NCBI GenBank assembly: GCA_032718475.1
Contig: JAUCBJ010000331.1
Coordinates: forward strand, 1-64,000
Source: Nemertoderma westbladi
Lineage: Eukaryota; Xenacoelomorpha; Nemertodermatida; Nemertodermatidae
Length of the DNA stretch: 64,000 nt
Direction of reading: 5' to 3'
A program made the translations under genes and the position numbers. This document shows positions 11,236 to 26,200 of this stretch, piece by piece; position 1 is the stretch's first letter; the number at the start of each line of letters is the position of its first letter. The notes under the pieces are model-generated. The model had not been told where the DNA came from. It did not search any database and saw nothing but the letters and a program-made list of their open reading frames with translations.

Positions 11236-14200
11236 GTAAGTTGAATATCGGTAAACTAAAGGCATAAAATTAACCTATTTCCTACTGCTGTACTTGTCAG
11301 GGATGTTAAGAGTTCTTTTTTATTCTCTTTTTCTTTATTATTTTAGGCCTATAATAAAAGAAAATTTTTATTTATATGATAATAATTTTAGCGAATTTAT
11401 TTATTGATCATGTTTTTTTATTTATTACTGAATTAGCCTAAACTAATTACTGTCCTAACTGCCTAATGCTTTAAATTGGAGTTTTTAAATTAAAATTAAA
11501 TTAATATTATAAATTTACATTAAAGCTACAGTGCTGCAGTGCTGCAATTGCAACAAATCTATTTCTCGTATTTTACTTCTAAATATATTTAAACTGCGCG
11601 CATTTACAACATCTGGGGGAAAACTATTCCAAATCGGCACTGCACGTTTGGTTCGCAAAACAATACTTGATAATTTGTAGTCTACAATGATTAAAAAATA
11701 ATTTAAGACCTTTGCCAAGGTATTATTACGGGAGGCACTAAAAAATTAATTGTTCGTTTAAAATAGAACTACTATAAAACTCCAAAAGTAGTGCATAATG
11801 AGAAAATGTAAGAGTAAGTGCTACTATTTTATTTCATTGCATGACCAAGGGTTGGAAGGGAGTGAAGGACACATAAACCTCTACAGTATTATTATATGTG
11901 ATGTGACCGCAATAACATAATCAATGATGTTTAGCTAACACACTTGATATTAACATAAATACATAAAAAAAATAATCTTATATGTTCTTTTATGGTCTTT
12001 TATATAAAATGAACAACCATTTAAAAATTATTATTTTAACATCCCTGCTACTGGCAGACTAATTAAATTGAGTGGAATTTCTGACATTATCCATCCACAC
12101 TGCAGATAGGTACCGGTACAGAGCTATGGTTTAGGGTTCTGTCTGCTTTTACTAAATAAATTATTTATTTACAGCCACGTTATTCTTCCTAAAGATTTAG
12201 CTAAATTGGTTCCAAAATCACATTTAATGACAGAAACGGAATGGCGAAACATCGGTGTGCAACAGGTGAGTGAACGGAATGGCGAAACATCGGTGTGCAA
12301 CAGGTGAGTGAATGGAATGGCGAAACTTCGGTGTGCAGCAGGTGAGTGAACGGAATGGCGAAACATCGGTGTGCAACAGGTGAGTGAACGGAATGGCGAA
12401 ACATCGGTGTGCAACAGGTGAGTGAACGGAATGGCGAAACATCGGTGTGCAGCAGGTGAGTGAACGGAATGGCGAAACATCGGTGTGCAACAGGTGAGTG
12501 AACGGAATGGCGAAACATTGGTGTGCAACAGGTGAGTGAATGGAATGGCGAAACATCGGTGTGCAGCAGGTGAGTGAACGGAATGGCGAAACATCGGTGT
12601 GCAGCAGGTGAGTGAACGGAATGGCGAAACATCGGTGTGCAGCAGGTGAGTGAACGGAGTGGCGAAACATCGGTGTGCAACAGGTGAGTGAACGGAATGG
12701 CGAAACATTGGTGTGCAACAGGTGAGTGAACGGAATGGCGAAACATCGGTGTGCAACAGGTGAGTGAACGGAATGGCGAAACATTGGTGTGCAACAGGTG
12801 AGTGAACGGAATGGCGAAACATCGGTGTGCAGCAGGTGAGTGAACGGAATGGCGAAACATTGGTGTGCAACAGGTGAGTGAATGGAATGGCGAAACATCG
12901 GTGTGCAGCAGGTGAGTGAACGGAATGGCGAAACATCGGTGTGCAGCAGGTGAGTGAACGGAATGGCGAAACATCGGTGTGCAGCAGGTGAGTGAACGGA
13001 ATGGCGAAACATTGGTGTGCAACAGGTGAGTGAACGGAATGGCGAAACATCGGTGTGCAACAGGTGAGTGAACGGAGTGGCGAAACATCGGTGTGCAGCA
13101 GGTGAGTGAACGGAATGGCGAAACATCGGTGTGCAGCAGGTGAGTGAACGGAATGGCGAAACATTGGTGTGCAACAGGTGAGTGAACGGAATGGCGAAAC
13201 ATCGGTGTGCAGCAGGTGAGTGAACGGAATGGCGAAACATCGGTGTGCAACAGGTGAGTGAACGGAATGGCGAAACATCGGTGTGCAACAGGTGAGTGAA
13301 CGGAATGGCGAAACATCGGTGTGCAACAGGTGAGTGAACGGAATGGCGAAACATTGGTGTGCAACAGGTGAGTGAACGGAGTGGCGAAACATCGGTGTGC
13401 AGCAGGTGAGTGAACGGAATGGCGAAACATCGGTGTGCAGCAGGTGAGTGAACGGAATGGCGAAACATTGGTGTGCAACAGGTGAGTGAACGGAATGGCG
13501 AAACATCGGTGTGCAGCAGGTGAGTGAACGGAATGGCGAAACATCGGTGTGCAACAGGTGAGTGAACGGAATGGCGAAACATCGGTGTGCAACAGGTGAG
13601 TGAACGGAATGGCGAAACATCGGTGTGCAACAGGTGAGTGAACGGAATGGCGAAACATCGGTGTGCAACAGGTGAGTGAACGGAATGGCGAAACATTGGT
13701 GTGCAACAGGTGAGTGAACGGAGTGGCGAAACATCGGTGTGCAGCAGGTGAGTGAACGGAATGGCGAAACATCGGTGTGCAGCAGGTGAGTGAACGGAAT
13801 GGCGAAACATTGGTGTGCAACAGGTGAGTGAACGGAATGGCGAAACATCGGTGTGCAGCAGGTGAGTGAACGGAATGGCGAAACATCGGTGTGCAACAGG
13901 TGAGTGAACGGAATGGCGAAACATCGGTGTGCAACAGGTGAGTGAACGGAATGGCGAAACATCGGTGTGCAACAGGTGAGTGAACGGAATGGCGAAACAT
14001 TGGTGTGCAACAGGTGAGTGAACGGAGTGGCGAAACATCGGTGTGCAGCAGGTGAGTGAACGGAATGGCGAAACATCGGTGTGCAACAGGTGAGTGAACG
14101 GAATGGCGAAACATCGGTGTGCAGCAGGTGAGTGAACGGAGTGGAGAAACATTGGTGTGCAACAGGTGAGTGAACGGAATGGCGAAACATCGGTGTGCAA

Positions 14201-17200
14201 CAGGTGAGTGAACGGAATGGCGAAACATCGGTGTGCAACAGGTGAGTGAACGGAATGGCGAAACATTGGTGTGCAACAGGTGAGTGAACGGAGTGGCGAA
14301 ACATCGGTGTGCAGCAGGTGAGTGAACGGAATGGCGAAACATCGGTGTGCAGCAGGTGAGTGAACGGAATGGCGAAACATTGGTGTGCAACAGGTGAGTG
14401 AACGGAATGGCGAAACATCGGTGTGCAACAGGTGAGTGAACGGAATGGCGAAACATCGGTGTGCAACAGGTGAGTGAACGGAATGGCGAAACATCGGTGT
14501 GCAACAGGTGAGTGAACGGAATGGCGAAACATCGGTGTGCAACAGGTGAGTGAACGGAATGGCGAAACATCGGTGTGCAACAGGTGAGTGAACGGAATGG
14601 CGAAACATCGGTGTGCAACAGGTGAGTGAACGGAATGGCGAAACATTGGTGTGCAACAGGTGAGTGAACGGAATGGCGAAACATCGGTGTGCAGCAGGTG
14701 AGTGAACGGAGTGGCGAAACATCGGTGTGCAGCAGGTGAGTGAACGGAATGGCGAAACATCGGTGTGCAGCAGGTGAGTGAACGGAATGGCGAAACATTG
14801 GTGTGCAACAGGTGAGTGAACGGAATGGCGAAACATCGGTGTGCAGCAGGTGAGTGAACGGAATGGCGAAACATCGGTGTGCAGCAGGTGAGTGAACGGA
14901 ATGGCGAAACATTGGTGTGCAACAGGTGAGTGAACGGAATGGCGAAACATCGGTGTGCAGCAGGTGAGTGAACGGAATGGCGAAACATCGGTGTGCAACA
15001 GGTGAGTGAACGGAATGGCGAAACATCGGTGTGCAGCAGGTGAGTGAACGGAATGGCGAAACATCGGTGTGCAACAGGTGAGTGAACGGAATGGCGAAAC
15101 ATCGGTGTGCAGCAGGTGAGTGAACGGAATGGCGAAACATCGGTGTGCAGCAGGTGAGTGAACGGAATGGCGAAACATCGGTGTGCAACAGGTGAGTGAA
15201 CGGAATGGCGAAACATCGGTGTGCAGCAGGTGAGTGAACGGAATGGCGAAACATCGGTGTGCAGCAGGTGAGTGAACGGAATGGCGAAACATCGGTGTGC
15301 AGCAGGTGAGTGAACGGAATGGCGAAACATCGGTGTGCAGCAGGTGAGTGAACGGAATGGCGAAACATCGGTGTGCAGCAGGTGAGTGAACGGAATGGCG
15401 AAACATTGGTGTGCAACAGGTGAGTGAACGGAATGGCGAAACATCGGTGTGCAGCAGGTGAGTGAACGGAATGGCGAAACATCGGTGTGCAGCAGGTGAG
15501 TGAACGGAGTGGCGAAACATCGGTGTGCAACAGGTGAGTGAACGGAATGGCGAAACATCGGTGTGCAACAGGTGAGTGAACGGAATGGCGAAACATTGGT
15601 GTGCAACAGGTGAGTGAACGGAATGGCGAAACATCGGTGTGCAGCAGGTGAGTGAACGGAATGGCGAAACATCGGTGTGCAGCAGGTGAGTGAACGGAAT
15701 GGCGAAACATTGGTGTGCAACAGGTGAGTGAACGGAATGGCGAAACATCGGTGTGCAGCAGGTGAGTGAACGGAATGGCGAAACATCGGTGTGCAACAGG
15801 TGAGTGAACGGAATGGCGAAACATCGGTGTGCAGCAGGTGAGTGAACGGAATGGCGAAACATCGGTGTGCAACAGGTGAGTGAACGGAATGGCGAAACAT
15901 CGGTGTGCAACAGGTGAGTGAACGGAATGGCGAAACATCGGTGTGCAACAGGTGAGTGAACGGAATGGCGAAACATTGGTGTGCAACAGGTGAGTGAACG
16001 GAGTGGCGAAACATCGGTGTGCAGCAGGTGAGTGAACGGAATGGCGAAACATCGGTGTGCAACAGGTGAGTGAACGGAATGGCGAAACATCGGTGTGCAG
16101 CAGGTGAGTGAACGGAGTGGCGAAACATCGGTGTGCAGCAGGTGAGTGAACGGAATGGCGAAACATCGGTGTGCAGCAGGTGAGTGAACGGAATGGCGAA
16201 ACATTGGTGTGCAACAGGTGAGTGAACGGAATGGCGAAACATCGGTGTGCAGCAGGTGAGTGAACGGAATGGCGAAACATCGGTGTGCAGCAGGTGAGTG
16301 AACGGAATGGCGAAACATCGGTGTGCAACAGGTGAGTGAACGGAATGGCGAAACATCGGTGTGCAGCAGGTGAGTGAACGGAGTGGCGAAACATCGGTGT
16401 GCAACAGGTGAGTGAACGGAGTGGCGAAACATCGGTGTGCAGCAGGTGAGTGAACGGAATGGCGAAACATCGGTGTGCAGCAGGTGAGTGAACGGAATGG
16501 CGAAACATTGGTGTGCAACAGGTGAGTGAACGGAATGGCGAAACATCGGTGTGCAGCAGGTGAGTGAACGGAATGGCGAAACATCGGTGTGCAGCAGGTG
16601 AGTGAACGGAATGGCGAAACATCGGTGTGCAACAGGTGAGTGAACGGAATGGCGAAACATTGGTGTGCAACAGGTGAGTGAACGGAATGGCGAAACATCG
16701 GTGTGCAGCAGGTGAGTGAACGGAATGGCGAAACATTGGTGTGCAACAGGTGAGTGAACGGAATGGCGAAACATCGGTGTGCAACAGGTGAGTGAACGGA
16801 GTGGCGAAACATCGGTGTGCAGCAGGTGAGTGAACGGAATGGCGAAACATCGGTGTGCAGCAGGTGAGTGAACGGAATGGCGAAACATCGGTGTGCAACA
16901 GGTGAGTGAACGGAATGGCGAAACATTGGTGTGCAACAGGTGAGTGAACGGAATGGCGAAACATCGGTGTGCAGCAGGTGAGTGAACGGAATGGCGAAAC
17001 ATTGGTGTGCAACAGGTGAGTGAACGGAATGGCGAAACATCGGTGTGCAGCAGGTGAGTGAACGGAATGGCGAAACATCGGTGTGCAACAGGTGAGTGAA
17101 CGGAGTGGCGAAACATCGGTGTGCAACAGGTGAGTGAACGGAATGGCGAAACATCGGTGTGCAGCAGGTGAGTGAACGGAATGGCGAAACATTGGTGTGC

Positions 17201-20200
17201 AACAGGTGAGTGAACGGAATGGCGAAACATCGGTGTGCAGCAGGTGTGTTAACGGAGTGGCGAAACATCGGTGTGCAACAGGTGAGTGAACGGAATGGCG
17301 AAACATCGGTGTGCAACAGGTGAGTGAACGGAGTGGCGAAACATCGGTGTGCAGCAGGTGAGTGAACGGAGTGGCGAAACATCGGTGTGCAGCAGGTGAG
17401 TGAACGGAATGGCGAAACATCGGTGTGCAGCAGGTGAGTGAACGGAATGGCGAAACATCGGTGTGCAGCAGGTGAGTGAACGGAATGGCGAAACATCGGT
17501 GTGCAACAGGTGAGTGAACGGAATGGCGAAACATCGGTGTGCAGCAGGTGAGTGAACGGAATGGCGAAACATCGGTGTGCAACAGGTGAGTGAACGGAAT
17601 GGCGAAACATCGGTGTGCAACAGGTGAGTGAACGGAATGGCGAAACATCGGTGTGCAACAGGTGAGTGAACGGAATGGCGAAACATCGGTGTGCAACAGG
17701 TGAGTGAACGGAATGGCGAAACATCGGTGTGCAACAGGTGAGTGAACGGAATGGCGAAACATCGGTGTGCAGCAGGTGAGTGAACGGAATGGCGAAACAT
17801 TGGTGTGCAACAGGTGAGTGAACGGAATGGCGAAACATCGGTGTGCAGCAGGTGAGTGAACGGAATGGCGAAACATCGGTGTGCAACAGGTGAGTGAACG
17901 GAATGGCGAAACATCGGTGTGCAGCAGGTGAGTGAACGGAATGGCGAAACATCGGTGTGCAACAGGTGAGTGAACGGAATGGCGAAACATCGGTGTGCAA
18001 CAGGTGAGTGAATGGAATGGCGAAACATCGGTGTGCAACAGGTGAGTGAACGGAATGGCGAAACATCGGTGTGCAACAGGTGAGTGAACGGAGTGGCGAA
18101 ACATCGGTGTGCAACAGGTGAGTGAACGGAGTGGCGAAACATCGGTGTGCAACAGGTGAGTGAACGGAGTGGCGAAACATTGGTGTGCAACAGGTGAGTG
18201 AACGGAGTGGCGAAACATCGGTGTGCAACAGGTGAGTGAACGGAGTGGCGAAACATCGGTGTGCAACAGGTGAGTGAACGGAGTGGCGAAACATCGGTGT
18301 GCAGCAGGTGAGTGAACGGAATGGCGAAACATCGGTGTGCAACAGGTGAGTGAACGGAATGGCGAAACATCGGTGTGCAGCAGGTGAGTGAACGGAATGG
18401 CGAAACATCGGTGTGCAACAGGTGAGTGAACGGAATGGCGAAACATCGGTGTGCAACAGGTGAGTGAACGGAATGGCGAAACATCGGTGTGCAACAGGTG
18501 AGTGAACGGAGTGGCGAAACATTGGTGTGCAACAGGTGAGTGAACGGAGTGGCGAAACATCGGTGTGCAACAGGTGAGTGAACGGAGTGGCGAAACATCG
18601 GTGTGCAACAGGTGAGTGAACGGAGTGGCGAAACATCGGTGTGCAGCAGGTGAGTGAACGGAATGGCGAAACATCGGTGTGCAACAGGTGAGTGAACGGA
18701 ATGGCGAAACATCGGTGTGCAACAGGTGAGTGAACGGAGTGGCGAAACATTGGTGTGCAACAGGTGAGTGAACGGAGTGGCGAAACATCGGTGTGCAACA
18801 GGTGAGTGAACGGAGTGGCGAAACATCGGTGTGCAACAGGTGAGTGAACGGAGTGGCGAAACATCGGTGTGCAGCAGGTGAGTGAACGGAATGGCGAAAC
18901 ATCGGTGTGCAACAGGTGAGTGAACGGAATGGCGAAACATCGGTGTGCAACAGGTGAGTGAACGGAGTGGCGAAACATTGGTGTGCAACAGGTGAGTGAA
19001 CGGAGTGGCGAAACATCGGTGTGCAACAGGTGAGTGAACGGAGTGGCGAAACATCGGTGTGCAACAGGTGAGTGAACGGAGTGGCGAAACATCGGTGTGC
19101 AGCAGGTGAGTGAACGGAATGGCGAAACTTCGGTGTGCAGCAGGTGAGTGAACGGAATGGCGAAACATCGGTGTGCAACAGGTGAGTGAACGGAATGGCG
19201 AAACATCGGTGTGCAACAGGTGAGTGAACGGAATGGCGAAACATCGGTGTGCAACAGGTGAGTGAACGGAGTGGCGAAACATTGGTGTGCAACAGGTGAG
19301 TGAACGGAGTGGCGAAACATCGGTGTGCAACAGGTGAGTGAACGGAGTGGCGAAACATCGGTGTGCAGCAGGTGAGTGAACGGAATGGCGAAACATTGGT
19401 GTGCAACAGGTGAGTGAACGGAATGGCGAAACATCGGTGTGCAACAGGTGAGTGAACGGAGTGGCGAAACATTGGTGTGCAACAGGTGAGTGAACGGAGT
19501 GGCGAAACATCGGTGTGCAACAGGTGAGTGAACGGAGTGGCGAAACATCGGTGTGCAACAGGTGAGTGAACGGAGTGGCGAAACATCGGTGTGCAGCAGG
19601 TGAGTGAACGGAATGGCGAAACATTGGTGTGCAACAGGTGAGTGAACGGAATGGCGAAACATCGGTGTGCAGCAGGTGAGTGAACGGAGTGGCGAAACAT
19701 TGGTGTGCAACAGGTGAGTGAACGGAATGAGTGATCCTACTTACCTACTTATGATCCTACTCAGCTACTTATGATCCTACTTACCTACTTATGATCCTAC
19801 TTACCTACTTATGATCCTACTTACCTACTTATGATCCTACTTACCTACTTATGATCCTACTTACCTACTTATGATCCTACTTACCTACTTATGATCCTAC
19901 TTACCTACTTATGATCCTACTTACCTACTTATGATCCTACTTACCTACTTATGATCCTACTCAGCTACTTATGATCCTACTTACCTACTTATGATCCTAC
20001 TTACCTACTTATGATCCTACTCAGCTACTTATGATCCTACTTACCTACTTATGATCCTACTCAGCTACTTATGATCCTACTTACCTACTTATGATCCTAC
20101 TCATCTACTTATGATCCTACTTACCTACTTATGATCCTACTTACCTACTTATGATCCTACTCTGCTACTTATGATCCTACTTACCTACTTATGATCCTAC

Positions 20201-23200
20201 TTACCTACTTATGATCCTACTTACCTACTTATGATCCTACTTACCTACTTATGATCCTAATTACCTACTTATGATCCTACTTACCTACTTATGATCCTAC
20301 TTACCTACTTATGATCCTACTCAGCTACTTATGATCCTACTTACCTACTTATGATCCTACTTACCTACTTATGATCCTACTCAGCTACTTATGATCCTAC
20401 TTACCTACTTATGATCCTACTTACCTACTTATGATCCTACTTACCTACTTATGATCCTACTTACCTACTTATGATCCTACTTACCTACTTATGATCCTAC
20501 TTACCTACTTATGATCCTACTCTGCTACTTATGATCCTACTTACCTACTTATGATCCTACTTACCTACTTATGATCCTACTTACCTACTTATGATCCTAC
20601 TTACATACTTATGATCCTACTTACCTACTTATGATCCTACTCAGCTACTTATGATCCTACTTACCTACTTATGATCCTACCCAGCTACTTATGATCCTAC
20701 TCAGCTACTTATGATCCTACATTCCTACTTATGATCCTACTCAGCTACTTATGATCCTACTTACCTACTTATGATCCTACTCAGCTACTTATGATCCTAC
20801 TTACCTACTTATGATCCTACGTACCTACTTATGATCCTACTCAGCTACTTATGATCCTACTTACCTACTTATGATCCTACTCAGCTACTTATGATCCTAC
20901 TTACCTACTTATGATCCTACTTACCTACTTATGATCCTACTCATCTACTTATGATCCTACTTACCTACTTATGATCCTACTTATGATCCTACTTACCTAC
21001 TTATGATCCTACTTACCTACTTATGATCCTACTTACCTACTTATGATCCTACTTACCTACTTATGATCCTACTTACCTACTTATGATCCTACTTACCTAC
21101 TTATGATCCTACTTACCTACTTATGATCCTACTTACCTACTTATGATCCTACTTACCTACTTATGATCATACTTACCTACTTATGATCCTACTTACCTAC
21201 TTATGATCCTACTTACCTACTTATGATCCTACTTACCTACTTATGATCCTACTTACCTACTTATGATCCTACTTACCTACTTATGATCCTACTTACCTAC
21301 TTATGATCCTACTCATCTACTTATGATCCTAATTACCTACTTATGATCCTACTCATCTACATATGATCCTACTTACCTACATATGATCCTACTTACCTAC
21401 TTATGATCCTACTTACCTACTTATGATCCTACTTACCTACTTATGATCCTACTTACCTACTTATGATCCTACTTACCTACTTATGATCCTACTTACCTAC
21501 TTATGATCCTACTTACCTACTTATGATCCTACTTACCTACTTATGATCCTACTTACCTACTTATGATCCTACTTACCTACTTATGATCCTACTTACCTAC
21601 TTATGATCCTACTTACCTACTTATGATCCTACTTAGCTACTTATGATCCTACTTACCTACTTATGATCCTACTTACCTACTTATGATCCTACTTACCTAC
21701 TTATGATCCTACTTACCTACTTATGATCCTACTTACCTACTTATGATCCTACTTACCTACTTATGATCCTACTTACCTACTTATGATCCTACTTACCTAC
21801 TTATGATCCTACTTACCTACTTATAATCCTACTTACCTACTTATGATCCTACTTACCTACTTATGATCCTACTTACCTACTTATGATCCCACTTACCTAC
21901 TTATGATCCTACTTACCTACTTATGATCCTACTTACCTACTTATGATCCTACTCAGCTACTTATGATCCTACTTACCTACTTATGATCCTACTTACCTAC
22001 TTATGATCCTACACAGCTACTTATGATCCTACTTACCTACTTATGATCCTACTTACCTACTTATGATCCTACTTACCTACTTATGATCCTACTTACCTAC
22101 TTATGATCCTACTTACCTACTTATGATCCTACTTACCTACTTATGATCCTACTTACCTACTTATGATCCTACTTACCTACTTATGATCCTACTTACCTAC
22201 TTATGATCCTACTTACCTACTTATGATCCTACTTACCTACTTATGATCCTACTCACCTACTTATGATCCTACTTACCTACTTATGATCCTACTTACCTAC
22301 TTATGATCCTACTTACCTACTTATGATCCTACTTACCTACTTATGATCCTACTTACCTACTTATGATCCTACTTACCTACTTATGATCCTACTCACCTAC
22401 TTATGATCCTACTTACCTACTTATGATCCTACTTACCTACTTATGATCCCACTTACCTACTTATGATCCTACTTACCTACTTATGATCCTACTTACCTAC
22501 TTATGATCCTACTTACCTACTTATGATCCTACTCAGCTACTTATGATCCTACTCAGCTACTTATGATCCTACTTACCTACTTATGATCCTACTTACCTAC
22601 TTATGATCCTACTTACCTACTTATGATCCTACTTACCTACTTATGATCCTACTTACCTACTTATGATCCTACTTACCTACTTATGATCCTACTTACCTAC
22701 TTATGATCCTACTCAGCTACTTATGATCCTACTCAGCTACTTATGATCCTACTTACCTACTTATGATCCTACTTACCTACTTATGATCCTACTTACCTAC
22801 TTATGATCCTACTTACCTACTTATGATCCTACTTACCTACTTATGATCCTACTTACCTACTTATGATCCTACTTACCTACTTATGATCCTACTCAGCTAC
22901 TTATGATCCTACTTACCGACTTATGATCCTACTCAGCTACTTATGATCCTACTTACCTACTTATGATCCTACTTACCTACTTATGATCCTACTTACCTAC
23001 TTATGATCCTACTTACCTACTTATGATCCTACTTACCTACTTATGATCCTACTTACCTACTTATGATCCTACTTACCTACTTATGATCCTACTTACCTAC
23101 TTATGATCCTACTTACCTACTTATGATCCTACTTACCTACTTATGATCCTACTTACCTACTTATGATCCTACTTACCTACTTATGATCCTACACAGCTAC

Positions 23201-26200
23201 TTATGATCCTACTTACCTACTTATGATCCTACTTACCTACTTATGATCCTACTTACCTACTTATGATCCTACTTACCTACTTATGATCCTACTTACCTAC
23301 TTATGATCCTACTTACCTACTTATGATCCTACTTACCTACTTATGATCCTACTTACCTACTTATGATCCTACTTACCTACTTATGATCCTACTTACCTAC
23401 TTATGATCCTACTTACCTACTTATGATCCTACTCAGCTACTTATGATCCTACTTACCTACTTATGATCCTACTTACCTACTTATGATCCTACTTACCTAC
23501 TTATGATCCTACTTACCTACTTATGATCCTACTTACCTACTTATGATCCTACTTACCTACTTATGATCCTACTTACCTACTTATGATCCTACTTACCTAC
23601 TTATGATCCTACTCAGCTACTTATGATCCTACTTACCGACTTATGATCCTACTCAGCTACTTATGATCCTACTTACCTACTTATGATCCTACTTACCTAC
23701 TTATGATCCTACTTACCTACTTATGATCCTACTTACCTACTTATGATCCTACTTACATACTTATGATCCTACTTACCTACTTATGATCCTACTTACCTAC
23801 TTATGATCCTACTCAGCTACTTATGATCCTACTTACCTACTTATGATCCTACTCAGCTACTTATGATCCTACTTACCTACTTATGATCCTACATACCTAC
23901 TTATGATCCTACTCAGCTACTTATGATCCTACTTACCTACTTATGATCCTACTTACCTACTTATGATCCTACTCAGCTACTTATGATCCTACTTACCTAC
24001 TTATGATCCTACTTACCTACTTATGATCCTACTTACCTACTTATGATCCTACTTACATACTTATGATCCTACTTACCTACTTATGATCCTACTTACCTAC
24101 TTATGATCCTACTTACCTACTTATGATCCTACTTACCTACTTATGATCCTACTCATCTACTTATGATCCTACTTACCTACTTATGATCCTACTTAGGATC
24201 CTACTTACCTACTTATGATCCTACTTACCTACTTATGATCCTACTTACCTACTTATGATCCTACTTACCTACTTATGATCCTACTTACCTACTTATGATC
24301 CTACTTACCTACTTATGATCCTACTTACCTACTTATGATCCTACTTACCTACTTATGATCCTACTTACCTACTTATGATCCTACTTACCTACTTATGATC
24401 CTACTTACCTACTTATGATCCTACTTACCTACTTATGATCCTACTTACCTACTTATGATCCTACTTACCTACTTATGATCCTACTCAGCTACTTATGATC
24501 CTACTTACCTACTTATGATCCTACTCAGCTACTTATGATCCTACTTACCTACTTATGATCCTACATACCTACTTATGATCCTACTCAGCTACTTATGATC
24601 CTACTTACCTACTTATGATCCTACTTACCTACTTATGATCCTACTCAGCTACTTATGATCCTACTTACCTACTTATGATCCTACTTACCTACTTATGATC
24701 CTACTTACCTACTTATGATCCTACTTACATACTTATGATCCTACTTACCTACTTATGATCCTACTTACCTACTTATGATCCTACTTACCTACTTATGATC
24801 CTACTTACCTACTTATGATCCTACTCATCTACTTATGATCCTACTTACCTACTTATGATCCTATTTAGGATCCTACTTACCTACTTATGATCCTACTTAC
24901 CTACTTATGATCCTACTTACCTACTTATGATCCTACTTACCTACTTATGATCCTACTTACCTACTTATGATCCTACTTACCTACTTATGATCCTACTTAC
25001 CTACTTATGATCCTACTTACCTACTTATGATCCTACTTACCTACTTATGATCCTACTTACCTACTTATGATCCTACTTACCTACTTATGATCCTACTTAC
25101 CTACTTATGATCCTACTCATCTACTTATGATCCTACTTACCTACTTATGATCCTACTCATCTACTTATGATCCTACTTACCTACTTATGATCCTACTCAG
25201 CTACTTATGATCCTACTTACCTACTTATGATCCTACTTACCTACTTATGATCCTACTTACCTACTTATGATCCTACTTACCTACTTATGATCCTACTTAC
25301 CTACTTATGATCCTACTTACCTACTTATGATCCTACTTACCTACTTATGATCCTACTCAGCTACTTATGATCCTACTTACCCACTTATGATCCTACTTAC
25401 CTACTTATGATCCTACTTACCTACTTATGATCCTACTTACCTACTTATGATCCTACTTACCTACTTATGATCCTACTCAGCTACTTATGATCCTACTTAC
25501 CTACTTATGATTCTACTTACCTACTTATGATCCTACTCAGCTACTTATGATCCTACTTACCTACTTATGATCCTACTTACCTACTTATGATCCTACTTAT
25601 CTACTTATGATCCTACTTACCTACTTATGATCCTACTTACCTACTTATGATCCTACTTACCTACTTATGATCCTACTTACCTACTTATGATCCTACTTAC
25701 CTACTTATGATCCTACTTACCTACTTATGATCCTACTTACCTACTTATGATCCTACTCAGCTACTTATGATCCTACTTACCTACTTATGATCCTACTTAC
25801 CTACTTATGATCCTACTTACCTACTTATGATCCTACTTACCTACTTATGATCCTACTTACCTACTTATGATCCTACTCATCTACTTATGATCCTACTTAC
25901 CTACTTATGATCCTACTCATCTACTTATGATCCTACTTACCTACTTATGATCCTACTTACCTACTTATAATCCTACTTACCTACTTATGATCCTACTCAT
26001 CTACTTATGATCCTACTTACCTACTTATGATCCTACTCATCTACTTATGATCCTACTTACCTACTTATGATCCTACTTACCTACTTATGATCCTACTCAG
26101 CTACTTATGATCCTACTTACCTACTTATGATCCTACTTACCTACTTATGATCCTACTTACCTACTTATGATCCTACTTACCTACTTATGATCCTACTTAC

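Noticed and set aside
12169-19710. Minus-strand open frames of up to 2513 aa across the 38-bp array
   Set aside because: All three minus frames stay open because the unit has no stop there and never gains or loses bases. The plus strand of the first unit is the CKS1 exon, and nothing else suggests a gene.
12236-19729. Recursive splicing through the 38-bp units
   Set aside because: Each unit does have CAG|GTGAGT, but the preceding bases (CGGTGTGCAA) have no pyrimidine tract, so acceptor function is improbable.
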